From contig JALEPJ010000018.1 in the NCBI GenBank assembly GCA_022766385.1, forward strand, positions 1 through 64,000: a DNA stretch of 64,000 bases, given 5' to 3'. The position numbers were made by a program, and so were the translations under genes. The stretch comes from Rikenellaceae bacterium (GTDB lineage: Bacteria; Bacteroidota; Bacteroidia; Bacteroidales; UBA932). Below are positions 55,706 to 64,000 of the stretch, in pieces (within the stretch, counting starts at the first letter, position 1; each line of letters begins with the position of its first letter). Below the pieces are notes generated by a model. It ran no database searches. It saw nothing but the letters and a program-made list of their open reading frames with translations, and was not told where the DNA came from.

Positions 55706-56668
55706 ATGGACAAGAATTTCGTAGTAGGTGTTGATGTCGGCGGACAGACCACCAAGATAGGCGTTGTAGATACAAGAGGTGAAGTACTCGCACAGACCGT
55801 AATCCGTTCGGATATTTTCGGTAAGGATGCGGACGCTTATATCAATGCTCTTGCAGAAGCTATCGAGAACGTTATCAAGGAAGCAGACAAGGAAGGCGAA
55901 ATCCGCGGAATCGGAGTCGGAGCTCCTAATGGAAACTATTATACAGGGTCAGTTGCTTTCGCACCAAACCTCGCTTGGGCGGCGGATACTTCCGTTCCTT
56001 TTGCAAGTATGCTTACCGAGAAACTCGGCGGCATTCCTGTAAGCCTTACCAACGACGCAAATGCTGCAGCTGTGGGTGAAATGACTTATGGCGCAGCCCG
56101 CGGTATGAAGAATTTCATTATGATTACCCTCGGAACCGGTGTCGGCAGCGGTATAGTTATCAACGGCCAGGTTGTTTACGGTCACGACGGTTTTGCCGGC
56201 GAGCTCGGACATACCAACGTTGTCCGTTACAACGGGCGTACCTGCGGCTGCGGCAAGACCGGTTGTCTTGAAGCATATTGCTCTGCTATCGGAGTTGCCC
56301 GCACAGCACGCGAATGGCTTGAAAGCTCTGAGGAGCCTTCTTCACTCCGTCTTGTTGAGAATATTACCTCAAAGGATGTATTCGAGGCAGCCAAGGAAGG
56401 TGACAAACTCGCTCTCCGTGTATTCGAATACACCGGAACCCTCCTCGGAAGATCATTTGCAGATTTCGTCGCATTCAGCGCACCTGAAGCTATAGTTCTT
56501 TTCGGAGGTCTTGCACGTGCGAAGGAGTTCCTGTATGAGCCTATGTTGAGGGCTATGAACGAGAATGTCCTCAAGATTTGGAAAGATAAGGTAAAAATTG
56601 TATTCTCCCAGCTTAAGGAGTCTGATGCTGCCATACTCGGTGCATCGGCACTTGCTTGGGAACTTTAA
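55706..56668 (+). CDS. ROK family sugar kinase (glucokinase-like)
   Basis: VGVDVGGQTTKIGVVD; ITLGTGVGSGIVINGQVVYGHDGFAGELGHTNV; CGCGKTGCLEAYCS. Confidence 0.95.
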   Translation: MDKNFVVGVDVGGQTTKIGVVDTRGEVLAQTVIRSDIFGKDADAYINALAEAIENVIKEADKEGEIRGIGVGAPNGNYYTGSVAFAPNLAWAADTSVPFASMLTEKLGGIPVSLTNDANAAAVGEMTYGAARGMKNFIMITLGTGVGSGIVINGQVVYGHDGFAGELGHTNVVRYNGRTCGCGKTGCLEAYCSAIGVARTAREWLESSEEPSSLRLVENITSKDVFEAAKEGDKLALRVFEYTGTLLGRSFADFVAFSAPEAIVLFGGLARAKEFLYEPMLRAMNENVLKIWKDKVKIVFSQLKESDAAILGASALAWEL

Positions 56669-56680
56669 TTTTAATTATTG

Positions 56681-57454
56681 ATGAAAAAAATCAGATTTAT
56701 TTCGGCTGCTGCCCTTGCGCTGGCATTGATGGTGACAGCCTGCAGTCAGGGACCGAGCGCTACTCTTCCTGACGGAACCAGCGCAAAGCATCTCATCCCT
56801 TCAAAGGCTAAAGTGGATTCGGTCAGTTATCTTATCGGTGTCAATTTCGGAACCTTTATCAAGGGTTACAACTTTGGTGAGAATTTGAACTATGCAGAAA
56901 TCGAGAAGGGTATCAAGGATTTCGTGAAAGCCAAGGGAAATCAGAACGATCCTGAGTTCCTTAAGCAGTTCAGAATCAGCCCAGAGGAGATGAACAATAT
57001 CTTCAACTCATATCTTGAGCAGAGAGTTGAGTATGCAAAGGCATACAATTCAGCAGAGGGCAAGAAATTTCTCGCTGATAACCTCAGAAAGGAAGGCGTA
57101 CAGCAGACTGCAAGCGGTCTCCAGTACAAGATTATCGAGCCGGGCAATGATGTAAAGCCTAATGCTGAGGATACTGTAACCGTACGTTATAAGGGAACCC
57201 TCCTCGACGGTACCGTATTTGACGAGACTCCAGCAGACTCTGATCCTATCCAGTTTACTCTCAACAGGGTCATCCCTGGTTGGCAGGAAGGTCTTCAGCT
57301 CATAGGCGAGGGCGGAAAGGCTCAGCTCTTCATCCCTGCTGAACTCGCTTACGCCGAGCGTGGCGCAGGTGACAGCATACAGCCTAATGCTACTCTTATC
57401 TTCGACGTTGAGCTAATCTCAGTCGCGAGAGCAGTTGCAGAGCCTGCAGAATAA
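56681..57454 (+). CDS. FKBP-type peptidylprolyl isomerase, lipoprotein (FkpA-like)
   Basis: Lipobox ALALALMVTAC; VTVRYKGTLLDGTVFDETPADSDPIQFTLNRVIPGWQEGLQLIGEGGKAQLFIPAELAY. Confidence 0.95.
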   Translation: MKKIRFISAAALALALMVTACSQGPSATLPDGTSAKHLIPSKAKVDSVSYLIGVNFGTFIKGYNFGENLNYAEIEKGIKDFVKAKGNQNDPEFLKQFRISPEEMNNIFNSYLEQRVEYAKAYNSAEGKKFLADNLRKEGVQQTASGLQYKIIEPGNDVKPNAEDTVTVRYKGTLLDGTVFDETPADSDPIQFTLNRVIPGWQEGLQLIGEGGKAQLFIPAELAYAERGAGDSIQPNATLIFDVELISVARAVAEPAE

Positions 57455-57467
57455 GCAGCCTTGAACA

Positions 57468-57520
57468 AAACGGACTGGTCTTAGGCTCAGGCCCTTGACC
57501 GGTCCGTTTATTATTTTATT
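57468..57520 (+). terminator. Intrinsic terminator after FKBP gene
   Basis: aaacggactggtc ... gaccggtccgttt (one G-U position) followed by T-rich attattttatt. Confidence 0.75.
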
Positions 57521-57579
57521 ACATTTATCGTAAGATATCTATCTTACTGATAGAAGGAGAATTATAAATTTTCAGAATT

Positions 57580-57993
57580 ATGGCAAGTCTGGAACTTGAA
57601 GGAAAAATCAAAATGAAATTGACTCCTCAGAGCGGTCAATCTGCGAGGGGGCAATGGGTAAGACAGGATTTCGTGGTGGAGTACCCTGACGGCAACTTCA
57701 CTTCCGAAGCCTGCTTCTCCGCGTGGGGACAGGAAAGAGTGGATGAATTGGGAAAATTCGGAGTAGGCGCCTCTGTGAAGGTTTCCTTCAATGTGAAGGC
57801 GAGGGAGTATTCCGGCAAGTGGTACAATGATCTCAGAGTTTGGAGAATCAGTGCCGTTCAGACTTCCGCTCCTCAGGTGGAGGCTCCTCAGACTACGGCT
57901 CCTCAGGCTGCTCCGCTTACGGTCGGCAATGCCGCTCCTCCTCCGTCATTCAGTGATATGCCTGTTGACCTTGGCGAAGATCTCCCATTCTAG
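57580..57993 (+). CDS. DUF3127 OB-fold protein with SSB-like acidic C-terminus
   Basis: MASLELEGKIKMKLTPQSGQSARGQWVRQDFVVEYPDGNFTSEACFSAWG; Pro/Ala-rich linker; C-terminal DMPVDLGEDLPF. Confidence 0.85.
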   Translation: MASLELEGKIKMKLTPQSGQSARGQWVRQDFVVEYPDGNFTSEACFSAWGQERVDELGKFGVGASVKVSFNVKAREYSGKWYNDLRVWRISAVQTSAPQVEAPQTTAPQAAPLTVGNAAPPPSFSDMPVDLGEDLPF

Positions 57994-58859
57994 GCTTGGA
58001 AATCCTCAATCCAGTGTATTGAAGGGTCGCGCCTCCACCAGGTCAATTGCCTTTTGGCATAGTGACGGGTATTGCGCTGGATGAGACTTACAGCCTCGTC
58101 GAGGGAGCAGTTTCCATCGAAATAGTCGAAGATTTCTTTATAACCGACTGTCTGAAGTGCGGTCTGCTGACGGAAAGCTGTCAGGGATCGCACTTCTGCT
58201 TCCAGACCCTCATCCATCATTTGTATTACTCTTTTGTTGATGCGCTCATAGAGTATTTCGCGTGGTCTGTTGAGCCCTATTTTCTCAATGGTGAATCCTC
58301 TGTCAGCAGAGGCCTTCCTCTTGAATGATGAATAAGCCTTCCCTGTTGTCAGACAAATTTCCACAGCTCTGAAAACCCTTTGCCTATTGGATAGGTCCAT
58401 AGTCGCATAGGCTTCGGGATCCCTTCTGTGCAATTCCTCCAAGAGGCTTTCCATACCCTCGTTTTCCAGCCTGATCTGCAGTTTTCTCCTGATCTCGAGA
58501 TCGGCCGTAGGGATGTGGTCGAGGCTGTTGCAGACTGCATCTATATAGAACATAGAGCCTCCGCTCATAATCAGAGTCTCGTGTCCTTCGTCAAAGAGCC
58601 TCCTGACCAAGGCCAGGGCCTCGGCTTCGTACAAGCCTGCAGTGTAATAATCGCAGACCGACTTGGTCTGAATGAAATAATGCTGCACGGCGGCAAGCTG
58701 CGCAGCGGAAGGGACAGCCGTCCCTATTGACATTTCCTTGTATATCTGTCGGGAGTCGCAGGAAATCACCGGCGAGCCGTACTTTAGCGCAAGTTCGATG
58801 CTATAGTCGGTCTTGCCTACAGCAGTCGGGCCCAGGATGATTTTCAGCGTTTTTCCCAT
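57990..58859 (-). CDS. miaA: tRNA dimethylallyltransferase
   Basis: IILGPTAVGKTDYSIELAL; SCDSRQIYKEMSIGTAVP; Bacteroidetes MiaA C-terminus RHYAKRQLTWWRRDPSIHWI. Confidence 0.96.
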   Translation of the reverse strand: MGKTLKIILGPTAVGKTDYSIELALKYGSPVISCDSRQIYKEMSIGTAVPSAAQLAAVQHYFIQTKSVCDYYTAGLYEAEALALVRRLFDEGHETLIMSGGSMFYIDAVCNSLDHIPTADLEIRRKLQIRLENEGMESLLEELHRRDPEAYATMDLSNRQRVFRAVEICLTTGKAYSSFKRKASADRGFTIEKIGLNRPREILYERINKRVIQMMDEGLEAEVRSLTAFRQQTALQTVGYKEIFDYFDGNCSLDEAVSLIQRNTRHYAKRQLTWWRRDPSIHWIEDFQA

Positions 58860-58887
58860 CCGAATTCACTTCGTTCCGGCTATGGTT

Positions 58888-59541
58888 TTAGAGTGTCAGA
58901 TCCTCGCTGCCGTCGAAGATTTCGATACCATCTTCGTCGCTCCTGTCGAATTCCTCCTCTTCCTCCTCCTCATCTTCGAATTCCTCGTCGTCCAGCTTGA
59001 TGTCTTCATCTTCGTCCGCAGGGTCCAAAGCTTCCTCTTTCAGGGCTTCCAGAAGTGAATCAAGACCGCTCTTCTTCCTGTTCTTGTCGCTTTCGCTCGG
59101 GAGATGCCTCTGATCGTCAGGCAAATCCTCGAAAGCAACGTATCCATTCTCAAATTCTATAGGGTTAGGACCCTTGGTCTCAGCCAGATACGGATGATTG
59201 TGAGGCTTGTCTTCCTCTACTTCGCCCTCGAAGGTGATAATGACACTCTTTTTATTGGTTACATCATAGAAATATTGGAATGAGGCAATGTGTTTTTCCA
59301 CTACCTGCTCTATGGTAATGTCATCCACGGCACCGTTTCCGAGGTCGAAAAGACCGTAGCGGGCAATGACCGTGCTCCCGTCGCCAGCAAAGGCCTTGAA
59401 TAGGATGAGCTGGTCCTGAGGGAACTCCATATCTGCCCTCATCTGTTTATGGAAAGAGTACAAACTGTTGTCCGAACGCAGGTGATATACCCTGAAGAAA
59501 CCCTTAATTCCGGGAAGAGTGACTCTGAATGAGTAAATCAT
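58888..59541 (-). CDS. pRiA4b ORF-3-like domain protein with acidic tail
   Basis: Start refined to MIYSFRVTLPGIKGFFRVYHLRSDNSLYSFHKQM; tail DEDEDIKLDDEEFEDEEEEEEEFDRSDEDG. Confidence 0.75.
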   Translation of the reverse strand: MIYSFRVTLPGIKGFFRVYHLRSDNSLYSFHKQMRADMEFPQDQLILFKAFAGDGSTVIARYGLFDLGNGAVDDITIEQVVEKHIASFQYFYDVTNKKSVIITFEGEVEEDKPHNHPYLAETKGPNPIEFENGYVAFEDLPDDQRHLPSESDKNRKKSGLDSLLEALKEEALDPADEDEDIKLDDEEFEDEEEEEEEFDRSDEDGIEIFDGSEDLTL

Positions 59542-59630
59542 AGTATAAATTGGATTTTTTTCTCGCGCCCAAAGGTACAAAAAAATCCGTCTCGTCCACC
59601 CTGGCTTTTGCAAATAAGGAAGAAAAAAAG

Positions 59631-59638
59631 TAATTTTG
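59631..59638 (+). promoter_or_regulatory. -7 box TAATTTTG with TTTTG -33-like element (59606-59610) upstream of yigZ-like gene
   Basis: 20-nt spacing between the elements; TAATTTTG-GTTTA-ATG. Confidence 0.6.
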
Positions 59639-59643
59639 GTTTA

Positions 59644-60252
59644 ATGGATGTAAAAGATACATATCTCAGTATAGCCGGAAGTTCGGACGGGCTCTTCAAG
59701 GACCAGGGCAGTCGTTTTATTGCCAAGGCATATCCTGTGGAATCCGAGGTGGAGGTGAAAGCCATAGTCGATGCTCTGAAAAAGGAGTATCACGATGCCC
59801 GCCATCATTGCTATGCATACCGCATTGGCCTTGACGGTTCCGTTTTCCGAGCCAACGACGATGGCGAACCGTCGGGCTCTGCCGGCCGGCAGATATTGGG
59901 ACAGATAGACTCTGCCGGTCTGAGTGATGTGCTTGTTGTGGTGATACGCTATTTCGGCGGCATCAAACTGGGCATACCCGGTCTGATACGGGCATATAAG
60001 AGCTCCACTGCCGAGGCCTTGTCTTCAGCGGAGAAGATCGAAAAGATTGCTGCGAAGAATTATCGGCTCGCATTTGATTATATGTCAATGAATTCAGTGA
60101 TGAAAACGGTCAAAGATATGGAATTGCCGCAGAAGAATCAGCAGTTCGGAATGGCTTGTTCCATCGACTTAAGGGTCAGATTGGCTCAAGAAAAGAATTT
60201 TTTGGAGAGAGTTGCAGGAATTGAGACCTGTTCGCTTGAAGAAATATACTAA
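59644..60252 (+). CDS. YigZ/IMPACT family protein
   Basis: Start refined to MDVKDTYLSIAGSSDGLFKDQGSRFIAKAYPV; HHCYAYRIG; DDGEPSGSAGRQIL; VVVIRYFGGIKLGIPGLIRAY. Confidence 0.94.
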   Translation: MDVKDTYLSIAGSSDGLFKDQGSRFIAKAYPVESEVEVKAIVDALKKEYHDARHHCYAYRIGLDGSVFRANDDGEPSGSAGRQILGQIDSAGLSDVLVVVIRYFGGIKLGIPGLIRAYKSSTAEALSSAEKIEKIAAKNYRLAFDYMSMNSVMKTVKDMELPQKNQQFGMACSIDLRVRLAQEKNFLERVAGIETCSLEEIY

Positions 60253-60336
60253 AACTTGCTTTATTAAATAAAAAATCATTACCTTTCGTACAAGATTTAA
60301 TTATTTTTTTTACTTATCATTAAGTATTTTTTAACA

Positions 60337-61410
60337 ATGGCTAAAGTTCATGTATTCAACGCAGGCCCTTGCCTCCTCCCGCAGGCCGCCATTGATGCTT
60401 CAATCGAAGCATTGAAGGATTTCAAGGGTACAGGTGTATCCTTACTCTCGATTTCTCACCGTACAAAAGAGTGGGAATCAGTGATGGATGAGTGCAGAAG
60501 TCTTTGGAAGGAATTGCTCAACATTCCGGACACTCATGAGGTGGTCTTCCTCGGCGGTGGCGCCAGCCTTCAGTTCCTGTATGTGGCGATGAATTTCCTT
60601 GAGAAGAAGGCTGCATACCTTGATACTGGAGTCTGGGCGCATAAGGCTCTCAAAGAGGCTCAGGGGATAGGAGAGGCATACGCCCTTGCTTGTTCTAAGG
60701 ATAAGAACTACAGCTATATCCCTAAGGACTATGAAATTCCTTCTGACCTGGACTACTTCCACATCACCACTAACAATACCATTTATGGTACTGAAATCAA
60801 GGAAGATATGGCTTGTCCTGTACCTCTCATCGCCGATATGTCTTCAGACATTCTCAGCCGTCCTGTAGATGTATCCAAGTACACAATGATTTATGGTGGA
60901 GCGCAGAAGAATGCGGGCCCTGCAGGCGTCATTTTCGCCATCATCAGAAAGGATGCCTTGGGAAAGGTTTCCCGTTACATCCCTACTATGCTGGATTACC
61001 GCACCCACATCGACAAGGAGTCTATGTTCAACACCCCTCCTGTTTTCTCCATCTTCGTAATGAACGAAACCCTGAAGTGGGTAAAAAGTATGGGTGGAGT
61101 CGAGGCTGTCCACAAACTGAATCTCAAGAAAGCCGAGACCATCTACAATGAAATCGACAGGAACTCCCTTTTCGTTGGTACTGCAGCCAAGGAGGACCGC
61201 TCGATTATGAATGTATGCTTCGTTATGGCACCTGGCCACGAAGATCTTCAGGATGAGTTTATGGCTTATGCCAAGTCTCAGGGTATGATAGGCATCAAAG
61301 GCCATCGCTCAGTCGGCGGCTTCAGAGCATCCATCTACAATGCCTGCACTCAGGAGGATGTCGAGGCCCTCGTAGCCTGCATGCAGGAATTTGAAAAACT
61401 TCACAAATAA
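60337..61410 (+). CDS. serC: Phosphoserine aminotransferase
   Basis: [60 protein letters not shown]. Confidence 0.97.
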   Translation: MAKVHVFNAGPCLLPQAAIDASIEALKDFKGTGVSLLSISHRTKEWESVMDECRSLWKELLNIPDTHEVVFLGGGASLQFLYVAMNFLEKKAAYLDTGVWAHKALKEAQGIGEAYALACSKDKNYSYIPKDYEIPSDLDYFHITTNNTIYGTEIKEDMACPVPLIADMSSDILSRPVDVSKYTMIYGGAQKNAGPAGVIFAIIRKDALGKVSRYIPTMLDYRTHIDKESMFNTPPVFSIFVMNETLKWVKSMGGVEAVHKLNLKKAETIYNEIDRNSLFVGTAAKEDRSIMNVCFVMAPGHEDLQDEFMAYAKSQGMIGIKGHRSVGGFRASIYNACTQEDVEALVACMQEFEKLHK

Positions 61411-61434
61411 GCTCAAACTCAATCGTCTTTTCTT

Positions 61435-62355
61435 ATGAAAGTACTTATTGCTACTCAGAAGCCCTTTGCCGCTGCAGCTGTCAACGCTATTAGGGAGATC
61501 CTGGAAAAGGCTGGCCATCAGGTAGCTCTCCTCGAGAAATATCCTGATACAGAAGAACTTATCCGTAATATTTCGGATGTTGATGCGATGATTATCCGCT
61601 CCGACAAAGTGACTGCAGCCGTGCTGGATGCCGCCCCTGCCCTCAAACTTGTCGTACGCGCCGGCGCAGGTTATGACAATGTCGACCTCGAGGCCGCAAG
61701 CGCTCATAAGGTAGTGGTAATGAATACTCCCGGCCAGAATTCAAATGCCGTTGCAGAGCTCGCCATCGCTATGATGATCTTTATGGCCAGAAACCAGTTC
61801 ACCCCTGCAACGGGAACTGAAATAATGGGCAAGACCCTTGGAATCCAGGCATTTGGCAATGTAGGCCGCCTCGTCGGCAGCAAAGCCTCCGCTTTGGGAA
61901 TGAAGGTCAAGGCTGTGGATCCTTTCCTCAGCAAGCAGCAGATTGAGGACGGAGGCGCTGAGGCGCTTGAATCGCTTGAGGAACTCTACTCGAGCTGCGA
62001 CTACATCTCAGTTCACATCCCTGCCACTCCTCAGACCATAGGCTCCATCGGCTATAAGCTCATCACCAGTATGCCTAAGGGTGCGACCCTTGTCAATACC
62101 GCCAGGAAAGAGGTAATAGACGAGGCCGGACTGGAAAAGGCCCTTGAAGACCGTCCGGACCTCAAGTACGTCACAGATATCGCTCCTGACAATCTCGCTG
62201 CGCTTAAGGAGAAATTCGGCCTTAGAGTGTTTGCGACTCCAAAGAAGATGGGTGCCCAGAGTGCCGAGGCCAATGTCAATGCCGGCCTTGCGGCCGCAAG
62301 GCAGATCGTTGCTTTCTTCGAGAGTGGTTGTACAAGATTCCAAGTAAACAAATAA
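61435..62355 (+). CDS. serA: D-3-phosphoglycerate dehydrogenase family
   Basis: VRAGAGYDNVDLEAA; NTPGQNSNAVAELA; GKTLGIQAFGNVGRLV; adjacent to serC. Confidence 0.93.
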   Translation: MKVLIATQKPFAAAAVNAIREILEKAGHQVALLEKYPDTEELIRNISDVDAMIIRSDKVTAAVLDAAPALKLVVRAGAGYDNVDLEAASAHKVVVMNTPGQNSNAVAELAIAMMIFMARNQFTPATGTEIMGKTLGIQAFGNVGRLVGSKASALGMKVKAVDPFLSKQQIEDGGAEALESLEELYSSCDYISVHIPATPQTIGSIGYKLITSMPKGATLVNTARKEVIDEAGLEKALEDRPDLKYVTDIAPDNLAALKEKFGLRVFATPKKMGAQSAEANVNAGLAAARQIVAFFESGCTRFQVNK

Positions 62356-62365
62356 GATTCAAAAT

Positions 62366-63607
62366 ATGGTACGCGTTAAACCTTTCGCAGCATTGCGTCC
62401 GCCAAAGTCCATTGTAACAGAGCTTGCAGCACCGCCTTATGACGTCCTTGATTCAGTTGAGGCCAAGGAGATGGCAGGGGAGAAATCCCTCCTTCACATC
62501 ACCAAACCCGAGATTGACTTCGATCCTATTCTGCCTGACCACGACCAGCGTGTCTATGACAAGGCTGTGGCCAATTTCAAGGAATGGCAGGAAAAGGGAT
62601 GGTTGGTACAGGACAGTAAATCCTGCTACTACGTCTATGCCCAGACTATGGGAGAGCGCACCCAGTACGGTATAGTGCTCTGTGCCCACACTGACGACTA
62701 TGCAGAGGGCAAAATCAAGAAGCACGAGCTCACCCGAAAGGACAAGGAAGATGACCGTATGATTCACGTGAAGATTCAGAGAGCCAATATCGAACCCGTA
62801 TTCTTCGCATACAGGGACAATGAAGGCATCTCGGCAATAGTGTCCAAGTACATTGCAGGTGAGTCTGAATACCGTTTTGTGGACGAACACGGATTCGGCC
62901 ACGAGTTCTGGGTAGTGGATGAGGACGCGGACATCGAGCGCATTACAGAGCTGTTCACCAACGAGGTCGATGCTTTTTACGTTGCTGACGGACACCATCG
63001 CACTGCAGCAGCAGCCAGAGTGGGAGCCGAACTTCGTGCGGCCAATCCGAATCATAACGGCAGTGAGGAATACAACTACTTCATGGCCGTATGTTTCCCT
63101 GAGAGTCACCTCAGAATCATAGACTACAACAGGGTTGTAAAGGATCTCAACGGACTGGCTCCAACCCAGATAATAGGAATGCTCGGTGAGGATTTTGACA
63201 TCACCTGCAAGGGCAGTGAAATCTATCATCCTCAGGAACTCCATGACTTCGCGATGTATCTTCAGGGCAAGTGGTATTCACTCAAGGCCCGTCCTGGAAG
63301 ATATGACGACAATGACCCTATCGGAGTTCTGGATGTCACCATCCTTTCCCGCCTTGTCCTGGATAAGATATTGGGAATAAAGGATTTGCGCACCGATAAG
63401 AGAATAGATTTCGTCGGAGGTATCAGAGGTCTCGAGGAATTGTCGCGCAGAGTCGACAGCGGTGAGATGCAGATTGCCTTCGCCCTCTACCCTGTGTCAA
63501 TGACACAGCTTCTCAACATTGCGGACAGTGGATGCATTATGCCTCCTAAGACGACTTGGTTCGAGCCTAAACTTCGCTCGGGTCTGGCCATACATAAACT
63601 TGATTGA
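62366..63607 (+). CDS. DUF1015 family protein with ParB/SerK-like motif
   Basis: MVRVKPFAALRPPKSIVTELAAPPYDVLDSVEAKEMA; DAFYVADGHHRTAAAARVG. Confidence 0.93.
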   Translation: MVRVKPFAALRPPKSIVTELAAPPYDVLDSVEAKEMAGEKSLLHITKPEIDFDPILPDHDQRVYDKAVANFKEWQEKGWLVQDSKSCYYVYAQTMGERTQYGIVLCAHTDDYAEGKIKKHELTRKDKEDDRMIHVKIQRANIEPVFFAYRDNEGISAIVSKYIAGESEYRFVDEHGFGHEFWVVDEDADIERITELFTNEVDAFYVADGHHRTAAAARVGAELRAANPNHNGSEEYNYFMAVCFPESHLRIIDYNRVVKDLNGLAPTQIIGMLGEDFDITCKGSEIYHPQELHDFAMYLQGKWYSLKARPGRYDDNDPIGVLDVTILSRLVLDKILGIKDLRTDKRIDFVGGIRGLEELSRRVDSGEMQIAFALYPVSMTQLLNIADSGCIMPPKTTWFEPKLRSGLAIHKLD

Positions 63608-63628
63608 CATTCATCCAAAACGACTATA

Positions 63629-64000
63629 TGTCCACCATTGATTCGGCTGCATTGCGCCTGAAACTTAAAGAGTTCTTCGGTTATGACAATTTCAAGGGAG
63701 ACCAGGAACAGATAATAATGCATTTGATTGAAGGCAACGATGCTTTCGTTCTGATGCCGACCGGAGGAGGCAAATCACTTTGCTTCCAGCTTCCGGCTTT
63801 GGTGATGCCGGGCACTGCCATCGTTATTTCTCCTTTGATTGCCCTGATGAAGAATCAGGTGGATGCCATACGCGGTTTTGTGTCTGAAGATGACGGAATA
63901 GCGCACTTTCTGAACTCTTCTTTGAACAAGGCGCAGATACAGGAAGTCCGTGAAGACGTGCTTTCAGGCAGGACCAAGCTGCTCTATGTGGCGCCGGAAT
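63629..64000 (+). CDS. recQ: ATP-dependent DNA helicase RecQ, N-terminal part (truncated by window end)
   Basis: Manual translation: MSTIDSAALRLKLKEFFGYDNFKGDQEQIIMHLIEGNDAFVLMPTGGGKSLCFQLPALVMPGTAIVISPLIALMKNQVDAI. Confidence 0.95.

Noticed and set aside
1-64000. CRISPR array, tRNA/rRNA genes, prophage or restriction/defence island
   Set aside because: No regularly spaced direct repeats, cloverleaf-like sequences, phage structural genes or known defence families seen by reading the sequence and ORFs; tRNAscan/CRISPR tools were not available to confirm.

Overview
Single ~64 kb Bacteroidetes/Bacteroidales-type chromosomal window. This is inferred from SusC/SusD proteins, TAnnTTTG -7 boxes, abundant lipoproteins and Bacteroidetes-specific families. 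It is gene-dense with about 51 credible CDSs, one partial IS transposase at the left edge, a partial RecQ helicase at the right edge, and no tRNA, rRNA or CRISPR that I could recognise. Most of it is housekeeping (ppa, dus, lpxK, rnr, rsgA, prenyl synthase, recO, rdgB, uvrA, miaA, serC, serA, recQ) mixed with scattered glycosidases (GH2, GH3, GH29). The main accessory feature is a tightly packed putative operon at about 27.8-43.0 kb, possibly extending to 44.7 kb. It encodes SusC, SusD, a DUF4843-like lipoprotein, a BACON-like lipoprotein, two leucine-rich-repeat lipoproteins, a subtilisin-family lipoprotein protease, DUF1573, a small lipocalin-like lipoprotein and an S41 protease. It has no glycoside hydrolase, so it looks like a protein/peptide-targeting Sus-like locus. 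Other points of interest: several genes whose start codon lies 4-8 nt after a TAnnTTTG box (possible leaderless mRNAs), a DUF1015 protein with a ParB/SerK-like DGHHR motif next to serC-serA, an OB-fold DUF3127 protein with an SSB-like acidic tip, tandem deoxynucleoside kinases, and two strong unexplained hairpins.
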